Positions 46,383 to 56,138 of a stretch of 64,000 bases of DNA are shown here, piece after piece. The translations under genes were made by a program, and so were the position numbers. The stretch covers positions 2,418,001 through 2,482,000 of the forward strand of contig NZ_CP137552.1 in the NCBI RefSeq assembly GCF_039691755.1, given 5' to 3'. Origin of the DNA: Halomonas sp. Bachu 37 (GTDB lineage: Bacteria; Pseudomonadota; Gammaproteobacteria; Pseudomonadales; Halomonadaceae). Below the pieces are notes generated by a model. The model was not told the DNA's origin and did not search any database. It worked only from the letters and a program-made list of their open reading frames with translations. The number at the start of each line of letters is the position of its first letter. Within the stretch, counting starts at the first letter, position 1.

Positions 46383-47384
46383 TGTTTAGTCCCGGGGTGT
46401 AATGGTCCATGGTACGAACCATTGTCCGAGGAGGATCCATGGCTCAAGTACTTCATCAACGCGCCAAGACCACGCACGCCATCCGAAAAGACATACAGCG
46501 ATCGTCAGCTTCGATCGCGGAGCTGAGCCGCCGTTACAACCTCAATCCCAAAACGGTGCGCAAGTGGCGGCATCGCAGTTCCGTGGAAGATGAACGCATG
46601 GGCCCCAAGCAACCAAGCTCTACCTCCTTGTCGGACCTTGAGGAGGCGGCGGCGATCACCTTTCGGCGCACCACCTGGTTGGCCCTGGATGACTGCCTCT
46701 TCGCGCTTCAGCGCTTTATTCCTCATCTGACGCGTTCGAGCCTGCATCGGCTGTATGCACGCCACGGTATCAGCCAGCGACCTCGTCAGACCGATGAGAC
46801 GACGGACAAGCCATCATTCAAACACTACCCGATCGGCTACCTGCATATGGACATCTGCGAGGTCCGCACCGGCGAGGGCAAGGCGTATTTGTTCGTGGCC
46901 GTCGACCGTACCTCCAAGTTTGTGCATGCCCGGCTCTATCGCCAGGCCCAGCGGAAACAGGCGGCTGAGTTCCTCGAAGACACGCTGCATCAGTTGCCGT
47001 ACCAGGTCCATACCGTGCTGACAGACAACGGCTCGCAGTTCGCTAAACGGCGCGGAACAGAATCCTATAAGCCGCATCGGTTTGATGTGGTCTGCCACCA
47101 GCATGGCATCGAACATCGCCTGACACGCCCCTTCCATCCGTGGACCAACGGGCAGGTTGAACGGATGAATCGCACCATCAAGGAAGCGACCGTCCGAAGC
47201 TTTCATTACGCCACCTTAGGCGAGCTGAGTACCCATCTAAAGGACTATCTCTGGGCGTATAACAGTGCTCGACCGCTTCGTGCGCTCAAGGGAAAAACGC
47301 CCATTGGTTTCATTCTCGAACGTTGGCAGGATGACCCGGAGAGATTCCATGATGACCCTGTCCACTACTTCCCGGGACCATACA
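46383..47384 (+). mobile_element. IS481-family insertion sequence, copy C (1002 bp, divergent)
   Basis: TGTTTAGTCCCGG at 46383 and the inverted CCGGGACCATACA at 47384 bound an element of exactly the same length as copies A and B but with many differences. CCTAGC flanks it at 46377-46382 and 47385-47390. Confidence 0.94.
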
Positions 47385-47389
47385 CCTAG
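46439..47389 (+). CDS. IS481-family transposase (copy C)
   Basis: The 316-residue protein is a close relative of copies A and B, with the same helix-turn-helix (SRRYNLNPKTVRKWRHR), VDRTSKFVHARLYRQ, LTDNGSQF and GQVERMNRTIKEATV. The TAG stop at 47387-47389 is again in the CCTAGC target duplication. GAGGAGG precedes the ATG. Confidence 0.93.
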   Translation: MAQVLHQRAKTTHAIRKDIQRSSASIAELSRRYNLNPKTVRKWRHRSSVEDERMGPKQPSSTSLSDLEEAAAITFRRTTWLALDDCLFALQRFIPHLTRSSLHRLYARHGISQRPRQTDETTDKPSFKHYPIGYLHMDICEVRTGEGKAYLFVAVDRTSKFVHARLYRQAQRKQAAEFLEDTLHQLPYQVHTVLTDNGSQFAKRRGTESYKPHRFDVVCHQHGIEHRLTRPFHPWTNGQVERMNRTIKEATVRSFHYATLGELSTHLKDYLWAYNSARPLRALKGKTPIGFILERWQDDPERFHDDPVHYFPGPYT

Positions 47390-47432
47390 CGCCGTGGGCC
47401 TGCCCGTGGGCGCGTGTCAGGAGATCACCACG

Positions 47433-48143
47433 ATGAGTTCACCTTTCCAATCCTTTCTGCACGGTCGTAAACGCCATCGGGACAACACTCAGCTTCGTCT
47501 CCGACATTTCCCGAAGTTTCACAACATGTCGGTACAAATGACTTGTGGGCCCCTGATCACCAATTATTTGGAAAAGACCTATCGGGTGATGAAGCAAGCT
47601 CGCGATGCCCACAGCCGGATTCTGGCAGTACCGCTCGATCTGCGTTACCCCGAGGCCCTGCCTGCCAGCAGCCTAACGTCCCATAATACCGTGATAAGCC
47701 GTTTCCTATATTTTTTGAGCTGTGAGTTGACGCTGATCAAGACCACACATGACCCGGACATGCGCTATATCTGGTGCCGGGAACAGGACACCAGCGACAA
47801 GCCTCATTATCACGCCTTGCTTTTCTTCAATGGCAACGCGCTCCGACGCCTCGGGACGTTGAGCGCTTACATGGACGGGAGTGACGAAGCTTATGACGGT
47901 GATTGCCTGTATCACCGTCTGGTGCGGGCGTGGGCCTGGGCAATCAATTGGCCTTTGGAAAAGATGGGCGGCCTGGTTAACGTGACCCAAGACCGCTTAA
48001 CCGATAAATCTGCGGTGCGTTACTTTCATCGCGGTGACCGAGCGGCATTCCGTGAGGTCTTCTACGCGGCCAGTTACCTGTGCAAGGCCTATTCCAAACC
48101 CATTGGCCAGGGCGTGCATTGCTTCGATGGTAGCCGCCTATAG
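47433..48143 (+). CDS. Inovirus Gp2 / YagK-YfjJ-type replication protein
   Basis: The 236-residue protein resembles the C-terminal domain of YagK/YfjJ and inovirus Gp2 proteins. It has YIWCREQDTSDKPHYHALLF, in which HYH is the HUH-type metal motif, DGDCLYHRLVRAWAWAINWP and, near the end, FYAASYLCKAYSKPIGQG, where the Tyr residues may be nucleophiles. Such proteins are thought to start rolling-circle replication or to aid element replication. AGGAG lies 10 bases before the ATG. It starts 43 bases after an IS481 element, so its promoter may be altered. Confidence 0.78.
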   Translation: MSSPFQSFLHGRKRHRDNTQLRLRHFPKFHNMSVQMTCGPLITNYLEKTYRVMKQARDAHSRILAVPLDLRYPEALPASSLTSHNTVISRFLYFLSCELTLIKTTHDPDMRYIWCREQDTSDKPHYHALLFFNGNALRRLGTLSAYMDGSDEAYDGDCLYHRLVRAWAWAINWPLEKMGGLVNVTQDRLTDKSAVRYFHRGDRAAFREVFYAASYLCKAYSKPIGQGVHCFDGSRL

Positions 48144-48549
48144 CACGGGCAGACGCAGCCTGGCTGAGAGCGCCTGTGAGGCGTTATCGCTGCTTCCTCC
48201 TATCATGGGCTCTACCTTCCCTCTCGGATCGGCGCTCAGCGCATCCTTTGAGGGATTATCAGCATAGAAAACAGAAAAGAAGCGTCTTAACAAGGAGTGG
48301 GCGCTCGGGATGATGGATGACTCGCTCTTACAGGGTTATTTATGCATCCCTTAATGGGCTGGCCAGCCATGAGCCAGCCTATCCTTCATGTGCCTTAGCG
48401 ATACCTACCCGACAAGTGACACCGGCATGACACGCCTGGTGCGCTTTTCCTGATGACCCGACCCCCTGCCTTGCCCCGACGAGAACGGCCCCTGGGGGCT
48501 GGTACTTGCCCGTGCGTATCCGCATTCAGACATAATCCAGGAGACGGCC
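48144..48549. other. Intergenic, no gene seen
   Basis: About 400 bases without a supported gene on either strand. AGGAG just before 48550 serves the next small frame. Confidence 0.4.
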
Positions 48550-48795
48550 ATGACTCAGCCTAGCCTTTTCGGGCACCACTCCAAATGCCATCCCGATAAC
48601 CCGCATTGGAAATGCCACTACGGCCCCCCGCTACGCGGGCTGCGCGTTTGTGAGCCTGCGGGGGGTCCCTTGATCATCCAGTTCCTGAACCGCGTCCACT
48701 CTTGGTGGCAAAGCACGTGGCAGGTCAAACAGCGCCAAGCAAAAAAGTCTAGAAAGAAGAAAGTATATAACCAAATATTCTTGTGTATTTTTTAA
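48550..48795 (+). CDS. Small hypothetical protein
   Basis: The 81-residue frame starts TQPSLFGHHSKCHPDNPHWK and continues with CHYGPPLRGLRVCEPAGGP, giving three Cys and several His that could bind a metal. The last 25 residues are basic (KQRQAKKSRKKK) and the DNA becomes AT-rich there, so the original 3' end may have been replaced. CCAGGAGACGGCC precedes the ATG. Not recognised. Confidence 0.5.
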   Translation: MTQPSLFGHHSKCHPDNPHWKCHYGPPLRGLRVCEPAGGPLIIQFLNRVHSWWQSTWQVKQRQAKKSRKKKVYNQIFLCIF

Positions 48796-48815
48796 CCGCT
48801 GCCTGAGCCAGATGC

Positions 48816-48998
48816 TCATAAGCATGTGGCGCAGACCCGAACCTCCCTTGGGAATCGGTTATTTCGGCTACCAATAGCCAGAATAACCGCATCGACTGCG
48901 CTTAAGCTCTTGGAGCCCTCATTTCTAGATAGCATTTTCTGCTCAATGTCAACAGCCCTACTTATCAGCTTCCGCTTTTCAAGTAGTGCCGATTCCAT
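48816..48998 (-). CDS. Short minus-strand frame, possible remnant
   Basis: Sixty residues with a coherent helical start (ESALLEKRKLISRAVDIEQK) and SLSAVDAVILAIGSRNN. No ribosome-binding site is apparent and no family is recognised. It may be a leftover of a gene from which flanking parts were lost. Confidence 0.3.
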   Translation of the reverse strand: MESALLEKRKLISRAVDIEQKMLSRNEGSKSLSAVDAVILAIGSRNNRFPREVRVCATCL

Positions 48999-49078
48999 GC
49001 TGCACTGAAAGCGTCACTCTCTGCCCTGCCACTGGACAAGGTCTGGTGGCACACCCCAACCCTTATAGGAGAGTGACA

Positions 49079-50532
49079 ATGAGCTATCCCTTACACCCGA
49101 TACTACCTGCTCCCGGCCACTTCAATGCCCAGCGACTCGCCCCCACTTTACTGTGGCGATCCAGCCATGAGCTCAGTCAGAACTGTCAGGTGTCGATAGA
49201 TCTCAGCGTCCTGACCCTGCTAGCAGGGGTCAGCATAGTGGCCAAGGCCGCTACGACCTGAAGATGCCCTACGGCGCGGTCAAACCCACCACGATCAACA
49301 TCCTAGGTGTAGCCGGCTCCGGTGAAGGCAAATCGCCGCTTTACGACAAAGTGCTCAATGTCATTCAGAAGTCGCAGCGTCAACAGCGCCGTGAGTGGCG
49401 CAGGCGGTTGGATGCCTATCATGGAGAGTTGGAAGAGTGGCGCACTGAAGAAAAAGTGCTGACCCAGGCGATCTACCGCAAGCAGACCAAGGGCGGTACG
49501 GCGGAGCGTGAGCGTCAAGCGCTACGTGAGTTGCATCAGCGTCGTCCCGAGCCGCCCCGCGAGTTCCGGCTGCTATATGAAGACACTACACCGGAAGCGC
49601 TCTTCTCGGGGCTGGAAACGGCGATTCCGAGCGCAGCTCTGGCCACAGACGAGGCGGAAGTCTTTTTCAAGGGCGCCATGAACCGGGCACGCAGCCACCT
49701 CAACTCACTTTGGAGTGGCGGTAGCACGGTAATCACACGAGCCACCAAAGAAGATATTGTGCTGAATGATGCTCGCCTAATGCTGCTGCTGATGGTGCAG
49801 CCCGGCATCCTGCAAAAATACATGGAGACACAAGGTCAGCAGGCAAGGGACTCTGGCATGCTCGCCCGTTTTCTCGTCTGCGCACCGCCATCGGTCCGCG
49901 GTCAGCGCTTCTACTCGCTGCATACCCCCCCGGAATGGAAGGCCTGGGAGCAAGCTGAGGCACGCCTGGACACCTTGACGCGGGAAAACCTGATCCTGGC
50001 CCACGCACCTGAAACGCCGCGTGAGGAACTGGAATTCACACAAGAGGGGGCGGCTTGTTGGGTACAGGTGGCCAATGAGATCGAGCGACAGATGGGCCCA
50101 GGCGGGTATTTCGAGGCATGCCCCGATCATGGTTCGAAGCTTGCGGAAAACGTGGCTCGCGTAGCGGCGTTGATACATTTGTTCGAGGGCTATGAGGGGG
50201 GCATCATCCCCGAGACGGTGCTGATGGCAATGGATATCAGTCTCTATTACTCCGGCCACTTCCAGCATGTGTTCATGCCACCTCCCCAAGAGGAGCAGGA
50301 TGCCTGTCAACTGAATGAGTGGTTCAATGAGCTCCGGCAGTTCAACTGGCGTATCATGCGGTACAACGATGTGCGTCAACGCGCCCCACGTCAGCTGCGC
50401 GATAGGAAGCGCCTCAAGGCCGCCTTGGAAGTGCTTATTGCCCAGCAGCAGGTGGTAGTTTTTACTCACAACCGAACGCGCTACATCGACCTGGCGCCTT
50501 GGCTGGGGCCGCCGGACCTGAGCATGCTCTGA
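49079..50532 (+). pseudogene. DUF3987 / YfjI-type P-loop protein, frameshifted
   Basis: The N-terminal part begins at the ATG 49079 (ATAGGAGAGTG upstream) and encodes SYPLHPILPAPGHFNAQRLA and LLAGVSIVAKAAT. It would continue DLKMPYGAVKPTTIN only if read in the next frame from about 49253. From 49264 the frame is open for 422 residues, with Walker A (GVAGSGEGKS), Walker B-like ALATDEAEVFF, and the helical DUF3987 body ending DLAPWLGPPDL. These proteins resemble replicative helicase or primase-associated proteins of mobile elements. No slippery site is seen, so it is probably a mutation or a sequencing error. Confidence 0.8.
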
Positions 50533-50544
50533 TATTCACTTCCT

Positions 50545-50568
50545 CTTGCCGCCCTACGGGGCGGCAAG
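50545..50568 (+). terminator. Hairpin after the DUF3987 gene
   Basis: CTTGCCGCC (50545-50553) pairs with GGCGGCAAG (50560-50568). No T-run follows; it begins 13 bases after the stop codon. Confidence 0.6.
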
Positions 50569-51108
50569 GGCTACCCATCTGAGGATGGTTGATTTAAGCC
50601 CCTGCAGCACTGCCTGCCAAGCCCACCATGAGTATACGATTCAGGCACGCTCTCAAGTCACAGTTAAATTGCCGAGAGCCTCCTGCCGTATTTGATGTAG
50701 AGCTTCATGGCTTTGATGCATTATTCGTAGGTGTACATAGACTACCTCTACCGATAGTCCAAGATTCCGTCCACACCTTCTCAGTAGTCAACAAAGATGA
50801 CCCGCCCGTGACCGTCAGTGGATAGTCTTTTGCTTCAGCCAGTAGCTCTCCTCGCCGAGCAGGTCGGTGAGGGCCGCTGGCGATGGCGTCCGAGCGCAGG
50901 CTGCGATAGCTCTCGGCAGTCAGCTCAATGGCCCATGGGACATTCCTGTTGGCCGCTAGAATGACCAAGCTGGCCTTTCGCAGCCCACTCAGCCAGCTCC
51001 GTGCACGGACAGGGAACATCGGCGGCGTTTTGAACGGGAACAGCCGCACCTAGAGCGCTGCCCCGTCGGTACCTTCGGGCAGCAGCCAGGTAGTGCCGGC
51101 GACTCAGG
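50569..51108. other. Region without a recognised gene
   Basis: Short frames on both strands show no family resemblance or proper ribosome-binding sites. The right edge runs into an IS481 remnant, so some of this may be decayed transposon DNA. Confidence 0.4.
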
Positions 51109-51200
51109 CTGAAGCACAAGCGCACCCGGCCTTACACGTCTCGGATCAATGGTCAGGCAGAGCAGTTCATTCAAGCCGCCCTGCGCGAATTGGTCTACAA
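51109..51200 (+). pseudogene. Remnant of another IS481-type transposase
   Basis: About 30 codons read LKHKRTRPYTSRINGQAEQF then IQAALRELVY, matching the region around the catalytic Glu of a second IS481 subgroup (RPYTPRTNGKAERFIQ pattern). It is different from the three complete elements in this window. Confidence 0.7.
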
Positions 51201-51205
51201 CAAGG

Positions 51206-51991
51206 TCACTCCACTTGGCTATTAACAGCCAGAGTTATTGTTTTCATCTTGCGTGTCTTCACTGGCTCTTCAAGCGGCTCCTTAGCATTTTCATTGTAGG
51301 CCTTTCGCAAGTTGGGCTCATGGCAGATGAGTTTTTCAATCTGCTCAGAAAGCTGGTCTTTGTCATTCGGTAGCAGAAGGTTATATTCGTCGACAAGAGG
51401 GAACAATGTCTTGGCAATCGTCTGCGCCGTTCTAACATGCCCAGGCCAACCGTTGGCTGGACGTTTCGAGAGCGCTCCTTTCACTAAACCACGCAGCAGG
51501 ACTTCTCGCTCTTCCTTTTTCTCATTACGCGCAGCTTGAGCTTTTTCCTGCCTTAACTCATAGCTTTTGTTTCTAACTTCATTCAAAAGCCGCCAAGCTG
51601 TTGCATGCTGTTGCGCACAAGAAAAGGCTGAAACCATTTTTGCACCAACTTTAAACAATTCTCCCGGCTGCGAACTGTCAGTGTAATATTTTATTATATT
51701 TTGCATGTCACCGTCATAAAGCAAACGAACAAACACCCCCTGACGCAAGGCAACATGGAAGTGCTCGTCAATTTTATCATCAAGCTTAACTCCCTCCTTA
51801 ACAGGTCGTATAATTGCAGACCAATCATCTTCGGGATTGATTCCTCGCCAAATAATTTCCTCTGCTTTGCTATTTATTGCATCTTCAAAATCAATCGCAT
51901 CGAATTCACTTTTCGGTTGCTCATGCAATATAGCATCAACTAGATCACCTGCTTGATCATAAATTATCTGCCAAGAATCCACAGTCACCAC
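51206..51991 (-). CDS. Hypothetical protein, accessory cargo of the element
   Basis: The 261-residue protein is hydrophilic and helical (SWQIIYDQAGDLVDAILHEQ, EFDAIDFEDAINSKAEEIIW, KVGAKMVSAFSCAQQHATAW) with a charged coiled-coil-like segment (RQEKAQAARNEKKEEREVLL) and a C-terminal part that may bind DNA (PGHVRTAQTIAKTLFPLVDE). No family recognised. A GTG at 51991 or 51988 follows AGGAGAAGG. It is divergent from the AlpA gene and is AT-richer than its neighbours. It could be a regulator or defence cargo. Confidence 0.6.
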   Translation of the reverse strand: MVTVDSWQIIYDQAGDLVDAILHEQPKSEFDAIDFEDAINSKAEEIIWRGINPEDDWSAIIRPVKEGVKLDDKIDEHFHVALRQGVFVRLLYDGDMQNIIKYYTDSSQPGELFKVGAKMVSAFSCAQQHATAWRLLNEVRNKSYELRQEKAQAARNEKKEEREVLLRGLVKGALSKRPANGWPGHVRTAQTIAKTLFPLVDEYNLLLPNDKDQLSEQIEKLICHEPNLRKAYNENAKEPLEEPVKTRKMKTITLAVNSQVE

Positions 51992-52199
51992 TTCACCTTC
52001 TCCTACCTAATAGTCAGGCCAATATGCCAGTGAGCTTCAGCGCTCATACCCTCTTTCGTCAAAAATCCCTTCATCACACCCACCTAGCATTAGTCAAGAT
52101 AGACACATAATCCTTAAAGCAGATTAAGCAGCACCGGTACGCGGCTGACAGCAGGTTGCGAAAATCCACTCATCAAGCCGATGAGGAGGGAGGACAACA

Positions 52200-52508
52200 A
52201 TGGCCAGAGCGCTACTACGTCCCGAGCAGGTCGCTGAAAGGCTGGGCATGAGCCTCAGCTGGGTCTACAGCAACAAACACTGTATCGGGTTCATTCAATT
52301 TGGCAAAGCCATACGTTTTGAGCATGAGGTTATTGAGGAGTACGCTAGAGGATGCAGGCGCGATCCTCAACGGAAGGAGGATCGAGAATGGGATACACCG
52401 TTTCAAAAAGAAAGGACCGTGACACGTGGATTGTCCGCGCAAGGATCAACGGCCAACGTACTCAGCGAACTTTTCGCACAGAAGGAGAAGCGAGGCAGTA
52501 CGCACTAA
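52200..52508 (+). CDS. AlpA-like excisionase/regulator
   Basis: The 102-residue protein begins RALLRPEQVAERLGMSLSWV with a winged-helix excisionase fold (residues 5-50, FGKAIRFEHEVIEEYAR). Such proteins control integrase expression or direct excision. GGAGGGAGGACAAC precedes the ATG. Its 3' part overlaps the integrase gene by 121 bases in another frame, so translation is likely coupled. Confidence 0.8.
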   Translation: MARALLRPEQVAERLGMSLSWVYSNKHCIGFIQFGKAIRFEHEVIEEYARGCRRDPQRKEDREWDTPFQKERTVTRGLSAQGSTANVLSELFAQKEKRGSTH

Positions 52509-53386
52509 AGGCAGAAGCTCAACGCCAAGAAGATAAGTTCAATGGTGTCATGGGGCGTAAGCCCAAATACACCTTCTCAGAGGGGCTGCAGCGTATGGTC
52601 AGCGAATACGACGTTCGCTCCCAGAAGCAGCACATCCTATTGGTCGCCAGATGGATGGATGAGCATGCCCCCGGCATCATCATTAGCCAAGAACTACTAG
52701 ATGCCGCCCGAAGGATGCAGAAAGCTCTCAAAGAGAAGGGATTGGCTCAGTCAACCATCAACAACCGGATTCAGGTCGTCAAACGAGTGCTTTCGCTATC
52801 GTATCGGGAATGGGACTGGATCGACTTGCCACTCGACGGAAAGCTACGTAAGCCCTCACCCAAAAATGAGCGCCACGTCTATCTCTCCGAACTGGAGCTT
52901 GCCGAACTGCTTGATGCCGTACCCGAGCGGTATCAGGTCGAACGAAAGGTGATTTTGCTGGCCATGCTGACGGGGATGCGACGCGGGGAACTGATGGCAC
53001 TGGAGCCGAGAAATGTTTACAACGGTCGAATCGTGCTCAAACCCAACCAGACGAAAAACGGCAAGCCCAGGGTCATTCCGCTGTCAGGAGAAGCGCTCCC
53101 ATTGACGGAAAGCTTACCGTTTGACACAACAGGAGACAGAGTCAGGGGAGCGTTTGAAAGAGCCCGAGAAGCCATTGGGCGGCCGGACATCCGTTTTCAC
53201 GATATGCGGCACTGCTACGCTTCATTACTCGCCAGCAAGGGGGAGTCATTAACGAGTATCAGGGATTTGCTGGGGCATTCATCACTGACGGTGACCAGTC
53301 GCTATGCCCACGCCGACCCGACAAGATGGGACAGTGTGGTTGCCAATCTGCCGCGCATTGGCAACCAAATGGCAACCAAGCACTGA
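52388..53386 (+). CDS. Tyrosine recombinase (phage-type integrase)
   Basis: The 332-residue protein has an N-terminal AP2-like arm-binding domain (TWIVRARINGQRTQRTFRT), a SAM-like core-binding domain and the catalytic domain. TGMRRGEL has Arg 198, HDMRHCYASLL has His 271 and Arg 274, and LGHSSLTVTSRYAH has His 297 and Tyr 306, so all key residues are present. GGAAGGAGG lies just before the ATG at 52388; a longer frame from 52352 is less likely. It ends 39 bases from the 3' end of tRNA-Ile2, its probable attachment site. Confidence 0.93.
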   Translation: MGYTVSKRKDRDTWIVRARINGQRTQRTFRTEGEARQYALKAEAQRQEDKFNGVMGRKPKYTFSEGLQRMVSEYDVRSQKQHILLVARWMDEHAPGIIISQELLDAARRMQKALKEKGLAQSTINNRIQVVKRVLSLSYREWDWIDLPLDGKLRKPSPKNERHVYLSELELAELLDAVPERYQVERKVILLAMLTGMRRGELMALEPRNVYNGRIVLKPNQTKNGKPRVIPLSGEALPLTESLPFDTTGDRVRGAFERAREAIGRPDIRFHDMRHCYASLLASKGESLTSIRDLLGHSSLTVTSRYAHADPTRWDSVVANLPRIGNQMATKH

Positions 53387-53410
53387 TGAAAAGAAGCTCT
53401 TATCTCTGTA

Positions 53411-53425
53411 ACCAATTGATTTAAT

Positions 53426-53429
<4 letters not shown>
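53411..53429. repeat. Inverted repeat at the tRNA 3' end
   Basis: ACCAATT (53411-53417) and AATTGGT (53423-53429) are inverted around GATTT and overlap the CCA end of the tRNA. It may be part of the integrase core site or a terminator for the tRNA. Confidence 0.5.
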
Positions 53430-53502
<73 letters not shown>

Positions 53503-53639
53503 GAAAAGCGTGCATATGATAGCGAATGTGGCGGTACGAGGCTAGCCCCATTGCGCTACATTGAGAGGGCTTGGCATTTCTGGGGCACTTTTCCCCGGCC
53601 CTGGAGTCTGGTGGTGAGTTCTCTATGCGGAGGTGTGCT

Positions 53640-54215
53640 GTGAAAGCCTTGATTGCTCTATTTCCCTTGTTGTTGGCGGTGCCGGTACACGCGGACTGGC
53701 AGCTAGACCCCGGCCAGTCGCGGGTGCAGGCGTCGATTACCCAGTTGAACGGCGAGGCGCCGCAAACCCACCACCATCAGGTGCGCGACCTGCAGGGCGA
53801 TATCGCAAGCGACGGCACCCTGCGCCTGCCCTTGAAACTGAGCCAGACAGACGTACTCGAGCGGCTTGGCGAACTGCCGCCGTGGGCGGGCCTGCTGACG
53901 AATGCCACCCTGGTCACGTTGGTGGCGCAAATGCCGCCGGAGCGTCTGGATGGCCTGGATATCGGCGAGTCGCTGGTGGAGACCCTGACGTTTCGCGTAC
54001 AGAGCGATCTGGTGGATCAGGAGGAATCCGTTCCGCTGCGATTCACCCGCGAGGGGCTGAACGAGATACGCGTGACCCACGCCGAGCAGATGGCGTTGGA
54101 TGGCAACGCCCTGATGGAGAACGATACGGTACGCACCGTGCTGTCGCTGCTGGGCTACCAGCAGATCGGCGAGCATGTGCCCGTCACCCTGGATGCGCTG
54201 CTGATCAACCGCTGA
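53640..54215 (+). CDS. YceI-like periplasmic protein
   Basis: From the GTG at 53640 (GGAGGT at 53629-53634) the 191-residue protein begins KALIALFPLLLAVPVHA, a clean signal peptide, followed by DWQLDPGQSRVQASITQLNG, the start motif of the YceI lipocalin-like family. The rest is beta-rich. YceI proteins are thought to bind lipids or isoprenoids. An ATG at 53625 is also possible. It lies just outside the tRNA and is likely the first chromosomal gene. Confidence 0.8.
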   Translation: MKALIALFPLLLAVPVHADWQLDPGQSRVQASITQLNGEAPQTHHHQVRDLQGDIASDGTLRLPLKLSQTDVLERLGELPPWAGLLTNATLVTLVAQMPPERLDGLDIGESLVETLTFRVQSDLVDQEESVPLRFTREGLNEIRVTHAEQMALDGNALMENDTVRTVLSLLGYQQIGEHVPVTLDALLINR

Positions 54216-54228
54216 CGGTTCGCACTCG

Positions 54229-54265
54229 CCAGGGGCACACCGCACCTATCGCCCCTGGGCTTCTT
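54229..54265. terminator. Terminator between convergent genes
   Basis: CCAGGGGC (54229-54236) pairs with GCCCCTGG (54251-54258), followed by GCTTCTTA. It lies between the YceI gene and the convergent ABC transporter gene. Confidence 0.65.
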
Positions 54266-54284
54266 ACACGCTCATGATTTCTTA

Positions 54285-56099
54285 TTAAACGCTCAGGGCT
54301 TCCACATCTCCGGCCTGGGCTTCGCCGGTCTGTACGCGCCATTGAGCGGCGTAGTGACCATTGGCAGCCAAGAGGCTCGTGTGGGTGCCGCGCTCCGCCA
54401 CTTGGCCTTTCTCGATCACCACGATTTCATCGGCGTGGACGATGGTGGAAAGGCGGTGGGCAATCATGATTACCGTGCGGCCGTGGGCGATGCGCGTGAG
54501 CGAGCGCTGAATGGCCGCTTCGGTTTCGTTGTCCACCGCGCTGGTGGCTTCGTCCAATACCAGAATCGGCGGGTCCTTGAGCAGCGCCCGGGCGAGCGAA
54601 AGCCGCTGGCGCTGGCCGCCGGAAAGGCGCACGCCCCGCTCCCCTACCGCGGTATCCAGCCCTTGGGGCAACGTCTCGATAAAGCTCCACGCCTCGGCAA
54701 TCCTGGCGGCGTCGATGATCGCGGCATCGTCGGCGTCGGGCTTGCCGTAGGCGATATTGTCACGAATACTGCCTTCGAACAGGTACACATCCTGGCTCAC
54801 CAGGCCAACTGCTTGGCGCAGCGAGGTCATGCTCACCTCGGTGATGGGCTGGCCGTCGATCAGCACGCGCCCGCTTTCGGGGTCGTAGAAACGCAGCAGC
54901 AACTTGATCAACGTCGATTTACCCGACCCCGTCGCCCCCACCAAGGCCAGGGTATTGCCGGCGGGCACACGCAAGTGTATGCCCTCGACCCCGACATGGC
55001 TGGTGGCGTAGTGAAAGCTCACGTCGTCGATGGTCACTTCGCCACGCACCGGCTGGGTGAGCGGCGTGGTGCTGTCGTCCCTGACGGTGATAGGGACTTC
55101 GAGCAGGTCGAGGATGCGCCGCGTGCTGGCCATGGCGCGCTCGAACAGGTCGATCACCTGGGCCAGGCCGGTTAGCGGCCAGAGCAGGCGTTGGGTGAGG
55201 AATACCAGCACGCCGTACGCGCCGACGTTCAACGAGCCGTTGAGCGCCATCATGCCACCGACGGTGAAGGTGGCAAGAAAGCCCGCCAGTATCGCCATGC
55301 GAATCACGGGAATAAACGCCGAGCTGACCTTGATCGCCCGGCGGTTGGCTTCGACATAGGCTTCGCTGACGTCGCGCAGGCGCTCGGCTTCGCGGGTTTC
55401 GCTGGTAAAGCTCTTGATCGTGGCGATACCGCTGAGGTTATTGGATAACCGGCTGGCCAGGTCGCCAACCTTTTCGCGCACGTCGCTGTAGAGCGGTCCG
55501 GCCTTGCGCTGAAAGAAGAAGGCGCCCCAGATGATCAGCGGGATGGGCGTGAAGGCGAGCAGCGCAATCAGCGGCGAAAGCACGAAGAAAACCGCGCCAA
55601 CTGCAACCACCGTAACGATTACCTGAATCAGCGAATTGGCACCGCCGTCCAGAAAGCGCTCGAGCTGGTTGACGTCATCGTTCATGGTGGCCACGAGCTG
55701 GCCGGAGCTTTTCGACTCGAAGAATGCCATGTCGAGCCGCTGGGCGTGTTCGTAGGTGTCCTGGCGCATATCCGCTTGCAGGCGCTGGGCCAGGTTGCGC
55801 CACAATATCTGGTACAGGTACTCGAACAGCGACTCCCCCGCCCAGATGAAGAACGTCAGCCCCGCCAGCATGGCGATCTGCTGCTGGGGCGTTTCGAATC
55901 CCAGGCTCGCCACGAAGCTCTGCTCCTGATTGACCACCACGTCGATGGCCACACCAATCAAGATTTCCGGGGCGATATCGAACAACTTGTTGATGATCGA
56001 ACAGACGGTGGCGGCAATGATGCGCCGCCGATAGCCCTTGGCGTAGTGCAAAAGGCGCACCAGCGCCTGAAAACTGTGAGCAGAGGAAGCCACGTACAT
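54285..56099 (-). CDS. ABC exporter, fused permease and ATPase
   Basis: The 604-residue half-transporter has six helices in the first 330 residues ([40 protein letters not shown]) and a nucleotide-binding domain: Walker [10 protein letters not shown], signature [11 protein letters not shown], Walker [13 protein letters not shown] and the switch His in AHRLST. It probably works as a homodimer. It lies 40 bases after the siderophore ATPase gene and is co-directional with it, so export or processing of a siderophore is plausible, as with IrtAB-like systems (inference). Confidence 0.9.
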   Translation of the reverse strand: MYVASSAHSFQALVRLLHYAKGYRRRIIAATVCSIINKLFDIAPEILIGVAIDVVVNQEQSFVASLGFETPQQQIAMLAGLTFFIWAGESLFEYLYQILWRNLAQRLQADMRQDTYEHAQRLDMAFFESKSSGQLVATMNDDVNQLERFLDGGANSLIQVIVTVVAVGAVFFVLSPLIALLAFTPIPLIIWGAFFFQRKAGPLYSDVREKVGDLASRLSNNLSGIATIKSFTSETREAERLRDVSEAYVEANRRAIKVSSAFIPVIRMAILAGFLATFTVGGMMALNGSLNVGAYGVLVFLTQRLLWPLTGLAQVIDLFERAMASTRRILDLLEVPITVRDDSTTPLTQPVRGEVTIDDVSFHYATSHVGVEGIHLRVPAGNTLALVGATGSGKSTLIKLLLRFYDPESGRVLIDGQPITEVSMTSLRQAVGLVSQDVYLFEGSIRDNIAYGKPDADDAAIIDAARIAEAWSFIETLPQGLDTAVGERGVRLSGGQRQRLSLARALLKDPPILVLDEATSAVDNETEAAIQRSLTRIAHGRTVIMIAHRLSTIVHADEIVVIEKGQVAERGTHTSLLAANGHYAAQWRVQTGEAQAGDVEALSV

Positions 56100-56138
56100 T
56101 CCTTGATGTCGAAGGTAAATCGAGTCGCGGTAAATCGA

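Noticed and set aside
50705..51049. Minus-strand 114-codon frame
   Set aside because: No ribosome-binding site, no family resemblance and position in decayed transposon-like DNA.
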